From assembly GCF_050948215.1 (NCBI RefSeq), contig NW_027488965.1, positions 117,745-181,744 of the forward strand: DNA of 64,000 nt, written 5' to 3'. This document shows, piece after piece, positions 40,311-54,464 of this stretch. Made by a program: the position numbers and the translations under genes. The stretch is from Halictus rubicundus (taxonomy: Eukaryota; Arthropoda; Insecta; Hymenoptera; Halictidae). Every line of letters begins with the position of its first letter. Position 1 is the stretch's first letter. The notes under the pieces were generated by a model. That model was given only the letters and a program-made list of their open reading frames with translations. It had not been told where the DNA came from and did not search any database.

Positions 40311-42128
40311 TCCTATCCTATCCTCTATCCTATCCTATCTTTTATAATATCCTATCCTCTATCCTATCCTATCCTCTATTCTATCCTATCCTCTATCCTA
40401 TCCTATCCTCTATCGTATCCTATCCTCTATCCTATCCTATCCTCTATCCTATCTTATCCTCTATCTTATCCTATCCTCTATCCTATCCTATCATATATCC
40501 TATCCTATCCTCTATTCTATCCTATCCTCTATCCTATCCTATCCTCTACCGTATCCTATCCTCTATCCTATCCTATCCTCTATCCTATCTTATCCTCTAT
40601 CTTATCCTATCCTCTATCCTATGCTATCATCTATCCTATCCTATCTTCTATCCTATCCTATCCTCTATCATATCCTATCCTCTATCCTATCCTATCCTCT
40701 ATCCTATCCTATCCTCTATCCTATCCTATCCTCTATCCTATCCTATCCTCTATCCTATCCTATCCTCTATCCTATCCTATCCTCTATCCTATCCTATCCT
40801 CTATCCTATCCTATCCTCTATCCTATCCTATCCTCTATCCTATCCTATCCTCTATCCTATCCTATCCTTTATAATATCCTATCCTCTACCCTATCCTATC
40901 ATCTATCCTATCCTATCTTCTATCCTATCCTATCCTCTATCATATCCTATCCTCTATCCTATCCTATCCTCTATCCTATCCTATCCTCTATCCTATCCTA
41001 TCCTCTATCCTATCTTATCCTCTATCTTATCCTATCCTCTATCCTATCCTATCATCTATCCTATCCTATCTTCTATCCTATCCTATCCTCTATCATATCC
41101 TATCCTCTATCCTATCGTATCATCTATCCTATCCTATCCTCTTTCCTATCCTATCCTCTATCCTATCGTATCATCTATCCTATCCTATCCTCTTTCCTAT
41201 CCTATCCTCTATCCTATTCTATCCTCTATCCTATCCTATCCTAACCTCTATCCTATCATATCGTATCCTATCCTATCCTCTATCCTATCATATCGTATCC
41301 TCTATCCTATCCTATCCTCTATCCTATCCAATCCCCTATACTATCCTCTATCCTATCCTATCCTCTATCATATCCTATCCTCTATCATATCCTATCCTCT
41401 ATCCTATCCAATCCTCTATCCTATCCTATCGTATCCTCTATCGTATCCTATCCTCTATCCTATCCTATCCTCTATCCTATCCAATCCCCTATCCTATCCT
41501 CTATCCTATCCTATCCTATCATATATCCTATCCTATCCTCTATCCTATCCTATCCTCTATCCTATCCTATCCTCTATCATATCCTATCCTCTATCCTATC
41601 CTATCCTCTATCCTATCTTATCTTCTATCTTATCCTATCCTCTATCCTATCATATCGTATCCTATCCTATCCTCTATCCTATTATATCGTATCCTCTATG
41701 CTATCCTATCCTCTATCCTATCCAATCCCCTATACTATCCTCTATCCTATCCTATCCTCTATCATATCCTATCCTCTATCATATCCTATCCTCTATCCTA
41801 TCCAATCCTCTATCCTATCCTATCCTATCGTATCCTCTATCGTATCCTATCCTCTATCCTATCCTATCCTCTATCCTATCCAATCCCCTATCCTATCCTA
41901 TCCTCTATCATATCCTATCCTCTATCATATCCTATCCTCTATCCTATCCAATCCTCTATCCTATCCTATCCTCTATCCTATCCTATCGTATCCTCTATCC
42001 TATCCTATCCTCTATCCTATCTTATACTCTATCTTATCCTATCCTCTATCCTATCCTATCATCTATCCTATCCTATCCTCTATCCTATCCTATCCTCTAT
42101 CCTATCCTATCGTATCCTCTGTCCTATC
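40311..42128 (+). repeat. 1.8-kb tandem duplication, copy 2
   Basis: This is the partner of 38,483-40,310 and lacks one 17-mer. About 40.6-43.3 kb is in turn related to 44.4-47.1 kb at an offset of 3,848 bp, which becomes 3,797 bp by 42,229/46,026. That 51-bp step equals three 17-mers. Confidence 0.84.
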
Positions 42129-43296
42129 CTATCCTCTATCCTATCCTATCCTCTATCCTATCCTATCCTCTATCTTATCCTATCCTCTATCCTATCCTAT
42201 CATCTATCCTATCCTATCCTATCCTCTACCGTCTCCTATCCTGTATCCGATCCAATCCCCTATCCTCTATCCTATCCTATCCTCTATCCTATCCTATCCT
42301 ATCCTCTACCGTCTCCTATCCTGTATCCGATCCTATCCTCTATCCTATCCAATCCCCTATCCTATCCTCTATCCTAACCTATCCTCTATCTTATCCTATC
42401 CTCTATCCTATCCTATCATCTATCCTATCCTATCCTCTATCCTATCCTATCCTCTACCCTATCCTATCGTCTATCCTATCCTATCCTCTATCCTATCCTA
42501 TCCTCTATCCTATCCTATCCTCTATCCCATCCTATCCTCTATCCTATCCTATCCTCTATCCTATACTATCCTCTATACTATCCTATCCTCTATCCTATCC
42601 TATCCTCTATCATATCCTATCCTCTATCCTATTCTATCCTCTATCCTATCCTATCCTCTACCCTATCCTATCCTCTATCCTACCATATCCTCTATCCTAT
42701 CCTATCCTCTATCCTATCCTATCCTCTATCCTATCCTATCCTCTATCCTATCCTCTATCCTATCCTCTATCCTATCCTCTATCCTATCCTCTATCCTATC
42801 CTCTATCCTATTCTATCCTCTATCCTATCCTATCCTCTATCCTATCCTATCCTCTATTATATCCTATCCTCTATCCCATCCTGTCCTCTATTCCATCCTA
42901 TACTCAATCCTATTCTATCCTGTATTATATCCTATCCTCTTTCCTATCCTCTATCATATCGTATCCTCTATCCTATCCTATCCTCTACCCTATCCTATCC
43001 TCTATCCTATCCTATCCTCTATTCTACCCTATCCTCTATCCTATCCTACCCTCTATCCTATCCTATCCTCTATCCTATCCTATCCTCTATCCTATCCTAT
43101 CCTATACCCTATCCTATCCTCTATACTCAATCCTATCCTATACTGTATTATATCCTATCCTCTTTCCTATCCTCTATCATATCGTATCCTCTATCCTATC
43201 CTATCCTCTACCCTATCGTATCCTCTATCCTATCCTATCCTCTATCCTATCCTATCCTCTATCCTATCCTCTCCTCTATCCTATCCTCTATCCTAT
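42129..43296 (+). repeat. Bridge with CCGTCTCC and TATTATATCC modules
   Basis: It contains two CCGTCTCCTATCCTGTATCC modules (42,229 and about 42,308), a 12-mer run, the TATTATATCC/ATTCCATCC module and the first ACTCAATCC...ACTGTATTATATCC units of the right domain. It is the older relative of 46.0-47.0 kb. Confidence 0.78.
42744..42803 (+). repeat. 12-mer run, 5 units
   Basis: Five copies of TATCCTATCCTC before TATCCTATTCTATCC. The relatives at 46,468 and 52,992 have six. Confidence 0.88.
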
Positions 43297-46200
43297 CCTA
43301 TCCTCTATCCTATCCTATCCTCTATCCTAGCCAATCCTCTGTCCTATCCTATCCTCTATCCTATCCTATCCTCTATCCTATCCTATACTCTATCCTATCC
43401 TCTATCCTATCCTCTATCCTATCCTATCCTCTATCCTACCCTATCCTCTATCCTATCCTATCCTCTATCCTATCCTATCCTCTATCCTATCCCATCCTCT
43501 ATCCTATCCTAACCTCTATCCTATCCTATCCTCTATCCTATCCTCTTTCCTATCCTCTATCATATCGTATCCTCTATCCTATCCTATCCTCTATACTATC
43601 CTATCCTCTATCCTATCCTATTCTCTATCCTATCCTATCCTCTATCCTATCCAATGCCCTATCCTATCCTCTATCCCATCCTATACTCAATCCTATGCTA
43701 TACTGTATTATATCCTATCCTCTTTCCTATCCTCTATCATATCGTATCCTCTATCCTATCCTATCCTCTACCCTATCCTATCCTCTATCCTATCCTATCC
43801 TCTATCCTATCCTATCCTCTATCCTATCCTCTCCTCTATCCTATCCTCTATCCGATCCTATCCTCTATCCTATCCTATCCTCTATCCTAGCCTATCCTCT
43901 ATCCTATCCTATCCCCTATCCTATCCTATCCTCTATCCTATCCTCTATTCTATCCTATCCTCTATAATATCCTATCCTCTATCCTATCCTATACTCTATC
44001 CTATCCTCTATCCTATCCTCTATCCTATCCTATCCTCTATCCTATCCTATCCTCTATCCTATACTATCCTCTATCCTATCCTATCCTCTATCCTATCCTA
44101 TCCTCTATCCTATCCTATCCTCTATACTATCCTATCCTCTATCCTATCCTATCCTCTATCCTATCCTATCCTCTATCCTATCCTATCCTTTATAATATCC
44201 TATCCTCTATCCTATCCTATCCTCTATTCTATCCTATCCTCTATCCTATCCTATCCTCTATCGTATCCTATCCTCTATCCTATCCTATCCTCTATCCTAT
44301 CTTATCCTCTATCTTATCCTATCCTCTATCCTATCCTATCATATATCCTATCCTATCCTCTATTCTATCCTATCCTCTATCCTATCCTATCCTCTACCGT
44401 ATCCTATCCTCTATCCTATCCTATCCTCTATCCTATCTTATCCTCTATCTTATCCTATCCTCTATCCTATGCTATCATCTATCCTATCCTATCTTCTATC
44501 CTATCCTATCCTCTATCATATACTATCCTCTATCCTATCCTATCCTCTATCCTATCCTATCCTCTATCCTATCCTATCCTCTATCCTATCCTATCCTCTA
44601 TCCTATCCTATCCTCTATCCTATCCTATCCTCTATCCTATCCTATCCTCTATCCTATCCTATCCTCTATCCTATCCTATCCTCTATCCTATCCTATCCTT
44701 TATAATATCCTATCCTCTACCCTATCCTATCATCTATCCTATCCTATCTTCTATCCTATCCTATCCTCTATCATATCCTATCCTCTATCCTATCCTATCC
44801 TCTATCCTATCCTATCCTCTATCCTATCCTATCCTCTATCCTATCTTATCCTCTATCTTATCCTATCCTCTATCCTATCCTATCATCTATCCTATCCTAT
44901 CTTCTATCCTATCCTATCCTCTATCATATCCTATCCTCTATCCTATCGTATCATCTATCCTATCCTATCCTCTTTCCTATCCTATCCTCTATCCTATCGT
45001 ATCATCTATCCTATCCTATCCTCTTTCCTATCCTATCCTCTATCCTATTCTATCCTCTATCCTATCCTATCCTAACCTCTATCCTATCATATCGTATCCT
45101 ATCCTATCCTCTATCCTATCATATCGTATCCTCTATCCTATCCTATCCTCTATCCTATCCAATCCCCTATACTATCCTCTATCCTATCCTATCCTCTATC
45201 ATATCCTATCCTCTATCATATCCTATCCTCTATAATATCCAATCCTCTATCCTATCCTATCCTCTATCCTATCCTATCGTATCCTCTATCGTATCCTATC
45301 CTCTATCCTATCCTATCCTCTATCCTATCCAATCCCCTATCCTATCCTCTATCCTATCCTATCCTATCATATATCCTATCCTATCCTCTATCCTATCCTA
45401 TCCTCTATCCTATCCTATCCTCTATCATATCCTATCCTCTATCCTATCCTATCCTCTATCCTATCTTATCTTCTATCTTATCCTATCCTCTATCCTATCA
45501 TATCGTATCCTATCCTATCCTCTATCCTATTATATCGTATCCTCTATGCTATCCTATCCTCTATCCTATCCAATCCCCTATACTATCCTCTATCCTATCC
45601 TATCCTCTATCATATCCTATCCTCTATCATATCCTATCCTCTATCCTATCCAATCCTCTATCCTATCCTATCCTATCGTATCCTCTATCGTATCCTATCC
45701 TCTATCCTATCCTATCCTCTATCCTATCCAATCCCCTATCCTATCCTATCCTCTATCATATCCTATCCTCTATCATATCCTATCCTCTATCCTATCCAAT
45801 CCTCTATCCTATCCTATCCTCTATCCTATCCTATCGTATCCTCTATCCTATCCTATCCTCTATCCTATCTTATACTCTATCTTATCCTATCCTCTATCCT
45901 ATCCTATCATCTATCCTATCCTATCCTCTATCCTATCCTATCCTATCCTCTATCCTATCCTATCCTCTATCTTATCCTATCCTCTATCCTATCCTATCAT
46001 CTATCCTATCCTATCCTATCCTCTACCGTCTCCTATCCTGTATCCGATCCAATCCCCTATCCTCTATCCTATCCTATCCTCTATCCTATCCTATCCTATC
46101 CTCTACCGTCTCCTATCCTGTATCCGATCCAATCCCCTATCCTCTATCCTATCCTCTATCCTATCCTATCGTATCCTCTATCGTATCCTATCCTCTATCC

Positions 46201-46467
46201 TATCCTATCGTATCCTCTATCGTATCCTATCCTCTATCCTATCCTATCCTCTATCCTATCCAATCCCCTATCCTATCCTCTATCCTAACCTATCCTCTAT
46301 CTTATCCTATCCTCTATCCTATCCTATCCTCTATCATATCCTATCATCTATCCTATTCTATCCTCTATCCTATCCTATCCTCTACCCTATCCTATCCTCT
46401 ATCCTACCATATCCTCTATCCTATCCTATCCTTTATCCTATCCTATCCTCTGTCCTATCCTATCCTC

Positions 46468-46539
46468 TATCCTATCCTCTATCCTATCCTCTATCCTATC
46501 CTCTATCCTATCCTCTATCCTATCCTCTATCCTATCCTC
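46468..46539 (+). repeat. 12-mer run, 6 units
   Basis: Six copies of TATCCTATCCTC, entered from TGTCCTATCCTATCCTC and left through TATCCTATTCTATCCTC. Confidence 0.9.
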
Positions 46540-47880
46540 TATCCTATTCTATCCTCTATCCTATCCTATCCTCTATCCTATCCTATCCTCTATTATATCC
46601 TATCCTCTATCCCATCCTGTCCTCTATTCCATCCTATACTCAATCCTATTCTATCCTGTATTATATCCTATCCTCTTTCCTATCCTCTATCATATCGTAT
46701 CCTCTATACTATCCTATCCTCTACCCTATCCTATCCTCTATCCTATCCTATCCTCTATTCTACCCTATCCTCTATCCTATCCTATCCTCTATCCTATCCT
46801 ATCCTCTATCCTATCCTATCCTCTATCCTATCCTATCCTATACCCTATCCTATCCTCTATACTCAATCCTATCCTATACTGTATTATATCCTATCCTCTT
46901 TCCTATCCTCTATCATATCGTATCCTCTATCCTATCCTATCCTCTACCCTATCCTATCCTCTATCCTATCCTATCCTCTATCCTATCCTATCCTCTATCC
47001 TATCCTCTCCTCTATCCTATCCTCTATCCTATCCTATCCTCTATCCTATCCTATCCTCTATCCTAGCCAATCCTCTGTCCTATCCTATCCTCTATCCTAT
47101 CCTATCCTCTACCCTATCCTCTATTCTATCCTATCCTCTATCCTATCCTATCCTCTATCCTATCCTATACTCTATCCTATCCTCTATCCTATCCTCTATC
47201 CTATCCTATCCTCTATCCTACCCTATCCTCTATCCTATCCTATCCTCTATCCTATCCTATCCTCTATCCTATCCCATCCTCTATCCTATCCTAACCTCTA
47301 TCCTATCCTATCCTCTATCCTATCCTCTTTCCTATCCTCTATCATATCGTATCCTCTATCCTATCCTATCCTCTATACTATCCTATCCTCTATCCTATCC
47401 TATTCTCTATCCTATCCTATCCTCTATCCTATCCAATGCCCTATCCTATCCTCTATCCCATCCTATACTCAATCCTATCCTATACTGTATTATATCCTAT
47501 CCTCTTTCCTATCCTCTATCATATCGTATCCTCTATCCTATCCTATCCTCTACCCTATCCTATCCTCTATCCTATCCTATCCTCTATCCTATCCTATCCT
47601 CTATCCTATCCTCTCCTCTATCCTATCCTCTATCCTATCCTATCCTCTATCCTATCCTATCCTCTATCCTATCCTATCCCCTATCCTATCCTCTATCCTA
47701 ACCTATCCTCTATCTTATCCTATCCTCTATCCTATCCTATCCTCTATCATATCCTATCATCTATCCTATTCTATCCTCTATCCTATCCTATCCTCTACCC
47801 TATCCTATCCTCTATCCTACCATATCCTCTATCCTATCCTATCCTTTATCCTATCCTATCCTCTGTCCTATCCTATCCTC

Positions 47881-47940
47881 TATCCTATCCTCTATCCTAT
47901 CCTCTATCCTATCCTCTATCCTATCCTCTATCCTATCCTC
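47881..47940 (+). repeat. 12-mer run, 5 units
   Basis: Five copies with the same TGTCC entry as the run at 46,468, but the exit is TATCCTATTCTATCCTATCC, so the following module is joined differently. Confidence 0.9.
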
Positions 47941-50900
47941 TATCCTATTCTATCCTATCCTCTATCCTATCCTATCCTCTATTATATCCTATCCTCTATC
48001 CCATCCTGTCCTCTATTCCATCCTATACTCAATCCTATTCTATCCTGTATTATATCCTATCCTCTTTCCTATCCTCTATCATATCGTATCCTCTATCCTA
48101 TCCTATCCTCTACCCTATCCTATCCTCTATCCTATCCTATCCTCTATTCTACCCTATCCTCTATCCTATCCTATCCTCTATCCTATCCTATCCTCTATCC
48201 TATCCTATCCTCTATCCTATCCTATCCTATACCCTATCCTATCCTCTATACTCAATCCTATCCTATACTGTATTATATCCTATCCTCTTTCCTATCCTCT
48301 ATCATATCGTATCCTCTATCCTATCCTATCCTCTACCCTATCCTATCCTCTATCCTATCCTATCCTCTATCCTATCCTATCCTCTATCCTATCCTCTCCT
48401 CTATCCTATCCTCTATCCTATCCTATCCTCTATCCTATCCTATCCTCTATCCTAGCCAATCCTCTGTCCTATCCTATCCTCTATCCTATCCTATCCTCTA
48501 CCCTATCCTCTATTCTATCCTATCCTCTATCCTATCCTATCCTCTATCCTATCCTATACTCTATCCTATCCTCTATCCTATCCTCTATCCTATCCTATCC
48601 TCTATCCTACCCTATCCTCTATCCTATCCTATCCTCTATCCTATCCTATCCTCTATCCTATCCCATCCTCTATCCTATCCTAACCTCTATCCTATCCTAT
48701 CCTCTATCCTATCCTCTTTCCTATCCTCTATCATATCGTATCCTCTATCCTATCCTATCCTCTATACTATCCTATCCTCTATCCTATCCTATTCTCTATC
48801 CTATCCTATCCTCTATCCTATCCAATGCCCTATCCTATCCTCTATCCCATCCTATACTCAATCCTATCCTATACTGTATTATATCCTATCCTCTTTCCTA
48901 TCCTCTATCATATCGTATCCTCTATCCTATCCTATCCTCTACCCTATCCTATCCTCTATCCTATCCTATCCTCTATCCTATCCTATCCTCTATCCTATCC
49001 TCTCCTCTATCCTATCCTCTATCCTATCCTATCCTCTATCCTATCCTATCCTCTATCCTATCCTATCCTCTATCCTATCCTATACTCTATCCTATCCTCT
49101 ATCCTATCCTCTATCCTATCCTATCCTCTATCCTATCCTCTATCCTATCCTATCCTCTATCCTATCCTATCCTCTATCCTATCCTATCCTCTATCCTATC
49201 CTATCCTCTATCCTATCCTATCCTCTATCCTATCCTATCCTCTATTATATCCTATCCTCTATCCCATCCTATCCTATATTCCATCCTATAGTCAATCCTA
49301 TCCTATACTGTATTAGATCCTATCCTCTTTCCTATCCTCTATCATATCGTATCCTCTATCCTATCCTATCCTCTACCCTATCCTATCCTCTATCCTATCC
49401 TATCCTCTATTCTACCCTATCCTCTTTCCTATCCTACCCTCTATCCTATCCTATTCTCTATCCTATCCTATCCTCTATCCTATCCTATCCTATACCCTAT
49501 CCTATCCTCTATCCCATCCTATACTCAATCCTATCCTATATGGTATTATATCCTATCCTCTTTCCTATCCTCTATCATATCGTATCCTCTATCCTATCCT
49601 ATCCTCTACCCTATCCTATCCTCTATCCTATCCTATCCTCTATCCTATCCTATCCTCTATCCTATCCTCTCCTCTATCCTATCCTCTATCCTATCCTATC
49701 CTCTATCTTATCCTATCCTCTATCCTAGCCTATCCTCTATCCTATCCTATCCTCTATCCTATCCTCTATTCTATCCTATCCTCTATCCTATCCTATCCTC
49801 TATCCTATCCTATACTCTATCCTATCCTCTATCCTATCCTATCCTCTATCCTAGCCAATCCTCTGTCCTATCCTATCCTCTATCCTATCCTATCCTCTAT
49901 CCTATCCTATACTCTATCCTATCCTCTATCCTATCCTCTATCCTATCCTATCCTCTATCCTACCCTATCCTCTATCCTATCCTATCCTCTATCCTATCCT
50001 ATCCTCTATCCTATCCCATCCTCTATCCTATCCTAACCTCTATCCTATCCTATCCTCTATCCTATCCTCTTTCCTATCCTCTATCATATCGTATCCTCTA
50101 TCCTATCCTATCCTCTATACTATCCTATCCTCTATCCTATCCTATTCTCTATCCTATCCTATCCTCTATCCTATCCAATGCCCTATCCTATCCTCTATCC
50201 CATCCTATACTCAATCCTATGCTATACTGTATTATATCCTATCCTCTTTCCTATCCTCTATCATATCGTATCCTCTATCCTATCCTATCCTCTACCCTAT
50301 CCTATCCTGTATCCTATCCTATCCTCTATCCTATCCTATCCTCTATCCTATCCTCTCCTCTATCCTATCCTCTATCCGATCCTATCCTCTATCCTATCCT
50401 ATCCTCTATCCTAGCCTATCCTCTATCCTATCCTATCCCCTATCCTATCCTATCCTCTATCCTATCCTCTATTCTATCCTATCCTCTATAATATCCTATC
50501 CTCTATCCTATCCTATACTCTATCCTATCCTCTATCCTATCCTCTATCCTATCCTATCCTCTATCCTATCCTATCCTCTATCCTATACTATCCTCTATCC
50601 TATCCTATCCTCTATCCTATCCTATCCTCTATCCTATCCTATCCTCTATACTATCCTATCCTCTATCCTATCCTATCCTCTATCCTATCCTATCCTCTAT
50701 CCTATCCTATCCTTTATAATATCCTATCCTCTATCCTATCCTATCCTCTATTCTATCCTATCCTCTATCCTATCCTATCCTCTATCGTATCCTATCCTCT
50801 ATCCTATCCTATCCTCTATCCTATCTTATCCTCTATCTTATCCTATCCTCTATCCTATCCTATCATATATCCTATCCTATCCTCTATTCTATCCTATCCT

Positions 50901-52991
50901 CTATCCTATCCTATCCTCTACCGTACCCTATCCTCTATCCTATCCTATCCTCTATCCTATCTTATCCTCTATCTTATCCTATCCTCTATCCTATGCTATC
51001 ATCTATCCTATCCTATCTTCTATCCTATCCTATCCTCTATCATATACTATCCTCTATCCTATCCTATCCTCTATCCTATCCTATCCTCTATCCTATCCTA
51101 TCCTCTATCCTATCCTATCCTCTATCCTATCCTATCCTCTATCCTATCCTATCCTCTATCCTATCCTATCCTCTATCCTATCCTATCCTCTATCCTATCC
51201 TATCCTCTATCCTATCCTATCCTTTATAATATCCTATCCTCTACCCTATCCTATCATCTATCCTATCCTATCTTCTATCCTATCCTATCCTCTATCATAT
51301 CCTATCCTCTATCCTATCCTATCCTCTATCCTATCCTATCCTCTATCCTATCCTATCCTCTATCCTATCTTATCCTCTATCTTATCCTATCCTCTATCCT
51401 ATCCTATCATCTATCCTATCCTATCTTCTATCCTATCCTATCCTCTATCATATCCTATCCTCTATCCTATCGTATCATCTATCCTATCCTATCCTCTTTC
51501 CTATCCTATCCTCTATCCTATCGTATCATCTATCCTATCCTATCCTCTTTCCTATCCTATCCTCTATCCTATTCTATCCTCTATCCTATCCTATCCTAAC
51601 CTCTATCCTATCATATCGTATCCTATCCTATCCTCTATCCTATCATATCGTATCCTCTATCCTATCCTATCCTCTATCCTATCCAATCCCCTATACTATC
51701 CTCTATCCTATCCTATCCTCTATCATATCCTATCCTCTATCATATCCTATCCTCTATAATATCCAATCCTCTATCCTATCCTATCCTCTATCCTATCCTA
51801 TCGTATCCTCTATCGTATCCTATCCTCTATCCTATCCTATCCTCTATCCTATCCAATCCCCTATCCTATCCTCTATCCTATCCTATCCTATCATATATCC
51901 TATCCTATCCTCTATCCTATCCTATCCTCTATCCTATCCTATCCTCTATCATATCCTATCCTCTATCCTATCCTATCCTCTATCCTATCTTATCTTCTAT
52001 CTTATCCTATCCTCTATCCTATCATATCGTATCCTATCCTATCCTCTATCCTATTATATCGTATCCTCTATGCTATCCTATCCTCTATCCTATCCAATCC
52101 CCTATACTATCCTCTATCCTATCCTATCCTCTATCATATCCTATCCTCTATCATATCCTATCCTCTATCCTATCCAATCCTCTATCCTATCCTATCCTAT
52201 CGTATCCTCTATCGTATCCTATCCTCTATCCTATCCTATCCTCTATCCTATCCAATCCCCTATCCTATCCTATCCTCTATCATATCCTATCCTCTATCAT
52301 ATCCTATCCTCTATCCTATCCAATCCTCTATCCTATCCTATCCTCTATCCTATCCTATCGTATCCTCTATCCTATCCTATCCTCTATCCTATCTTATACT
52401 CTATCTTATCCTATCCTCTATCCTATCCTATCATCTATCCTATCCTATCCTCTATCCTATCCTATCCTATCCTCTATCCTATCCTATCCTCTATCTTATC
52501 CTATCCTCTATCCTATCCTATCATCTATCCTATCCTATCCTATCCTCTACCGTCTCCTATCCTGTATCCGATCCAATCCCCTATCCTCTATCCTATCCTA
52601 TCCTCTATCCTATCCTATCCTATCCTCTACCGTCTCCTATCCTGTATCCGATCCAATCCCCTATCCTCTATCCTATCCTCTATCCTATCCTATCGTATCC
52701 TCTATCGTATCCTATCCTCTATCCTATCCTATCGTATCCTCTATCGTATCCTATCCTCTATCCTATCCTATCCTCTATCCTATCCAATCCCCTATCCTAT
52801 CCTCTATCCTAACCTATCCTCTATCTTATCCTATCCTCTATCCTATCCTATCCTCTATCATATCCTATCATCTATCCTATTCTATCCTCTATCCTATCCT
52901 ATCCTCTACCCTATCCTATCCTCTATCCTACCATATCCTCTATCCTATCCTATCCTTTATCCTATCCTATCCTCTGTCCTATCCTATCCTC

Positions 52992-53063
52992 TATCCTATC
53001 CTCTATCCTATCCTCTATCCTATCCTCTATCCTATCCTCTATCCTATCCTCTATCCTATCCTC
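52992..53063 (+). repeat. 12-mer run, 6 units
   Basis: The +6,524 copy of the run at 46,468, with the same unit number. Confidence 0.9.
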
Positions 53064-54404
53064 TATCCTATTCTATCCTCTATCCTATCCTATCCTCTAT
53101 CCTATCCTATCCTCTATTATATCCTATCCTCTATCCCATCCTGTCCTCTATTCCATCCTATACTCAATCCTATTCTATCCTGTATTATATCCTATCCTCT
53201 TTCCTATCCTCTATCATATCGTATCCTCTATACTATCCTATCCTCTACCCTATCCTATCCTCTATCCTATCCTATCCTCTATTCTACCCTATCCTCTATC
53301 CTATCCTATCCTCTATCCTATCCTATCCTCTATCCTATCCTATCCTCTATCCTATCCTATCCTATACCCTATCCTATCCTCTATACTCAATCCTATCCTA
53401 TACTGTATTATATCCTATCCTCTTTCCTATCCTCTATCATATCGTATCCTCTATCCTATCCTATCCTCTACCCTATCCTATCCTCTATCCTATCCTATCC
53501 TCTATCCTATCCTATCCTCTATCCTATCCTCTCCTCTATCCTATCCTCTATCCTATCCTATCCTCTATCCTATCCTATCCTCTATCCTAGCCAATCCTCT
53601 GTCCTATCCTATCCTCTATCCTATCCTATCCTCTACCCTATCCTCTATTCTATCCTATCCTCTATCCTATCCTATCCTCTATCCTATCCTATACTCTATC
53701 CTATCCTCTATCCTATCCTCTATCCTATCCTATCCTCTATCCTACCCTATCCTCTATCCTATCCTATCCTCTATCCTATCCTATCCTCTATCCTATCCCA
53801 TCCTCTATCCTATCCTAACCTCTATCCTATCCTATCCACTATCCTATCCTCTTTCCTATCCTCTATCATATCGTATCCTCTATCCTATCCTATCCTCTAT
53901 ACTATCCTATCCTCTATCCTATCCTATTCTCTATCCTATCCTATCCTCTATCCTATCCAATGCCCTATCCTATCCTCTATCCCATCCTATACTCAATCCT
54001 ATCCTATACTGTATTATATCCTATCCTCTTTCCTATCCTCTATCATATCGTATCCTCTATCCTATCCTATCCTCTACCCTATCCTATCCTCTATCCTATC
54101 CTATCCTCTATCCTATCCTATCCTCTATCCTATCCTCTCCTCTATCCTATCCTCTATCCTATCCTATCCTCTATCCTATCCTATCCTCTATCCTATCCTA
54201 TCCCCTATCCTATCCTCTATCCTAACCTATCCTCTATCTTATCCTATCCTCTATCCTATCCTATCCTCTATCATATCCTATCATCTATCCTATTCTATCC
54301 TCTATCCTATCCTATCCTCTACCCTATCCTATCCTCTATCCTACCATATCCTCTATCCTATCCTATCCTTTATCCTATCCTATCCTCTGTCCTATCCTAT
54401 CCTC

Positions 54405-54464
54405 TATCCTATCCTCTATCCTATCCTCTATCCTATCCTCTATCCTATCCTCTATCCTATCCTC
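54405..54464 (+). repeat. 12-mer run, 5 units
   Basis: The +6,524 copy of the run at 47,881, with the same unit number. Confidence 0.9.

Larger units (their letters stand above)
43297..49820 (+). repeat. 6,524-bp tandem duplication, copy 1
   Basis: About 43,297-49,840 matches 49,821-56,364 at a constant offset of 6,524 bp, confirmed at ten or more rare marks (for example ATGCCC at 43654/50178, 47436/53960 and 48825/55349; ATGCTATCC at 45546/52070; ATGGTATT at 49540/56064). Visible differences are few: near 43,786/50,310 (CTCTATCC against CTGTATCC), 44,400/50,924 (CGTATCC against CGTACCC), 47,314/53,838 (T against A) and 49,316/55,840 (G against T). The unit is itself built of three sub-units, 3,782 + 1,389 + 1,353 bp, between ATGCCC marks. 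Confidence 0.9.

Noticed and set aside
903..40880. TATAAT within TTTATAATATCC as a bacterial -10 box or a TATA box
   Set aside because: It is a single-monomer variant repeated with the array, with no partner -35 element, no gene downstream and nothing bacterial in the window.
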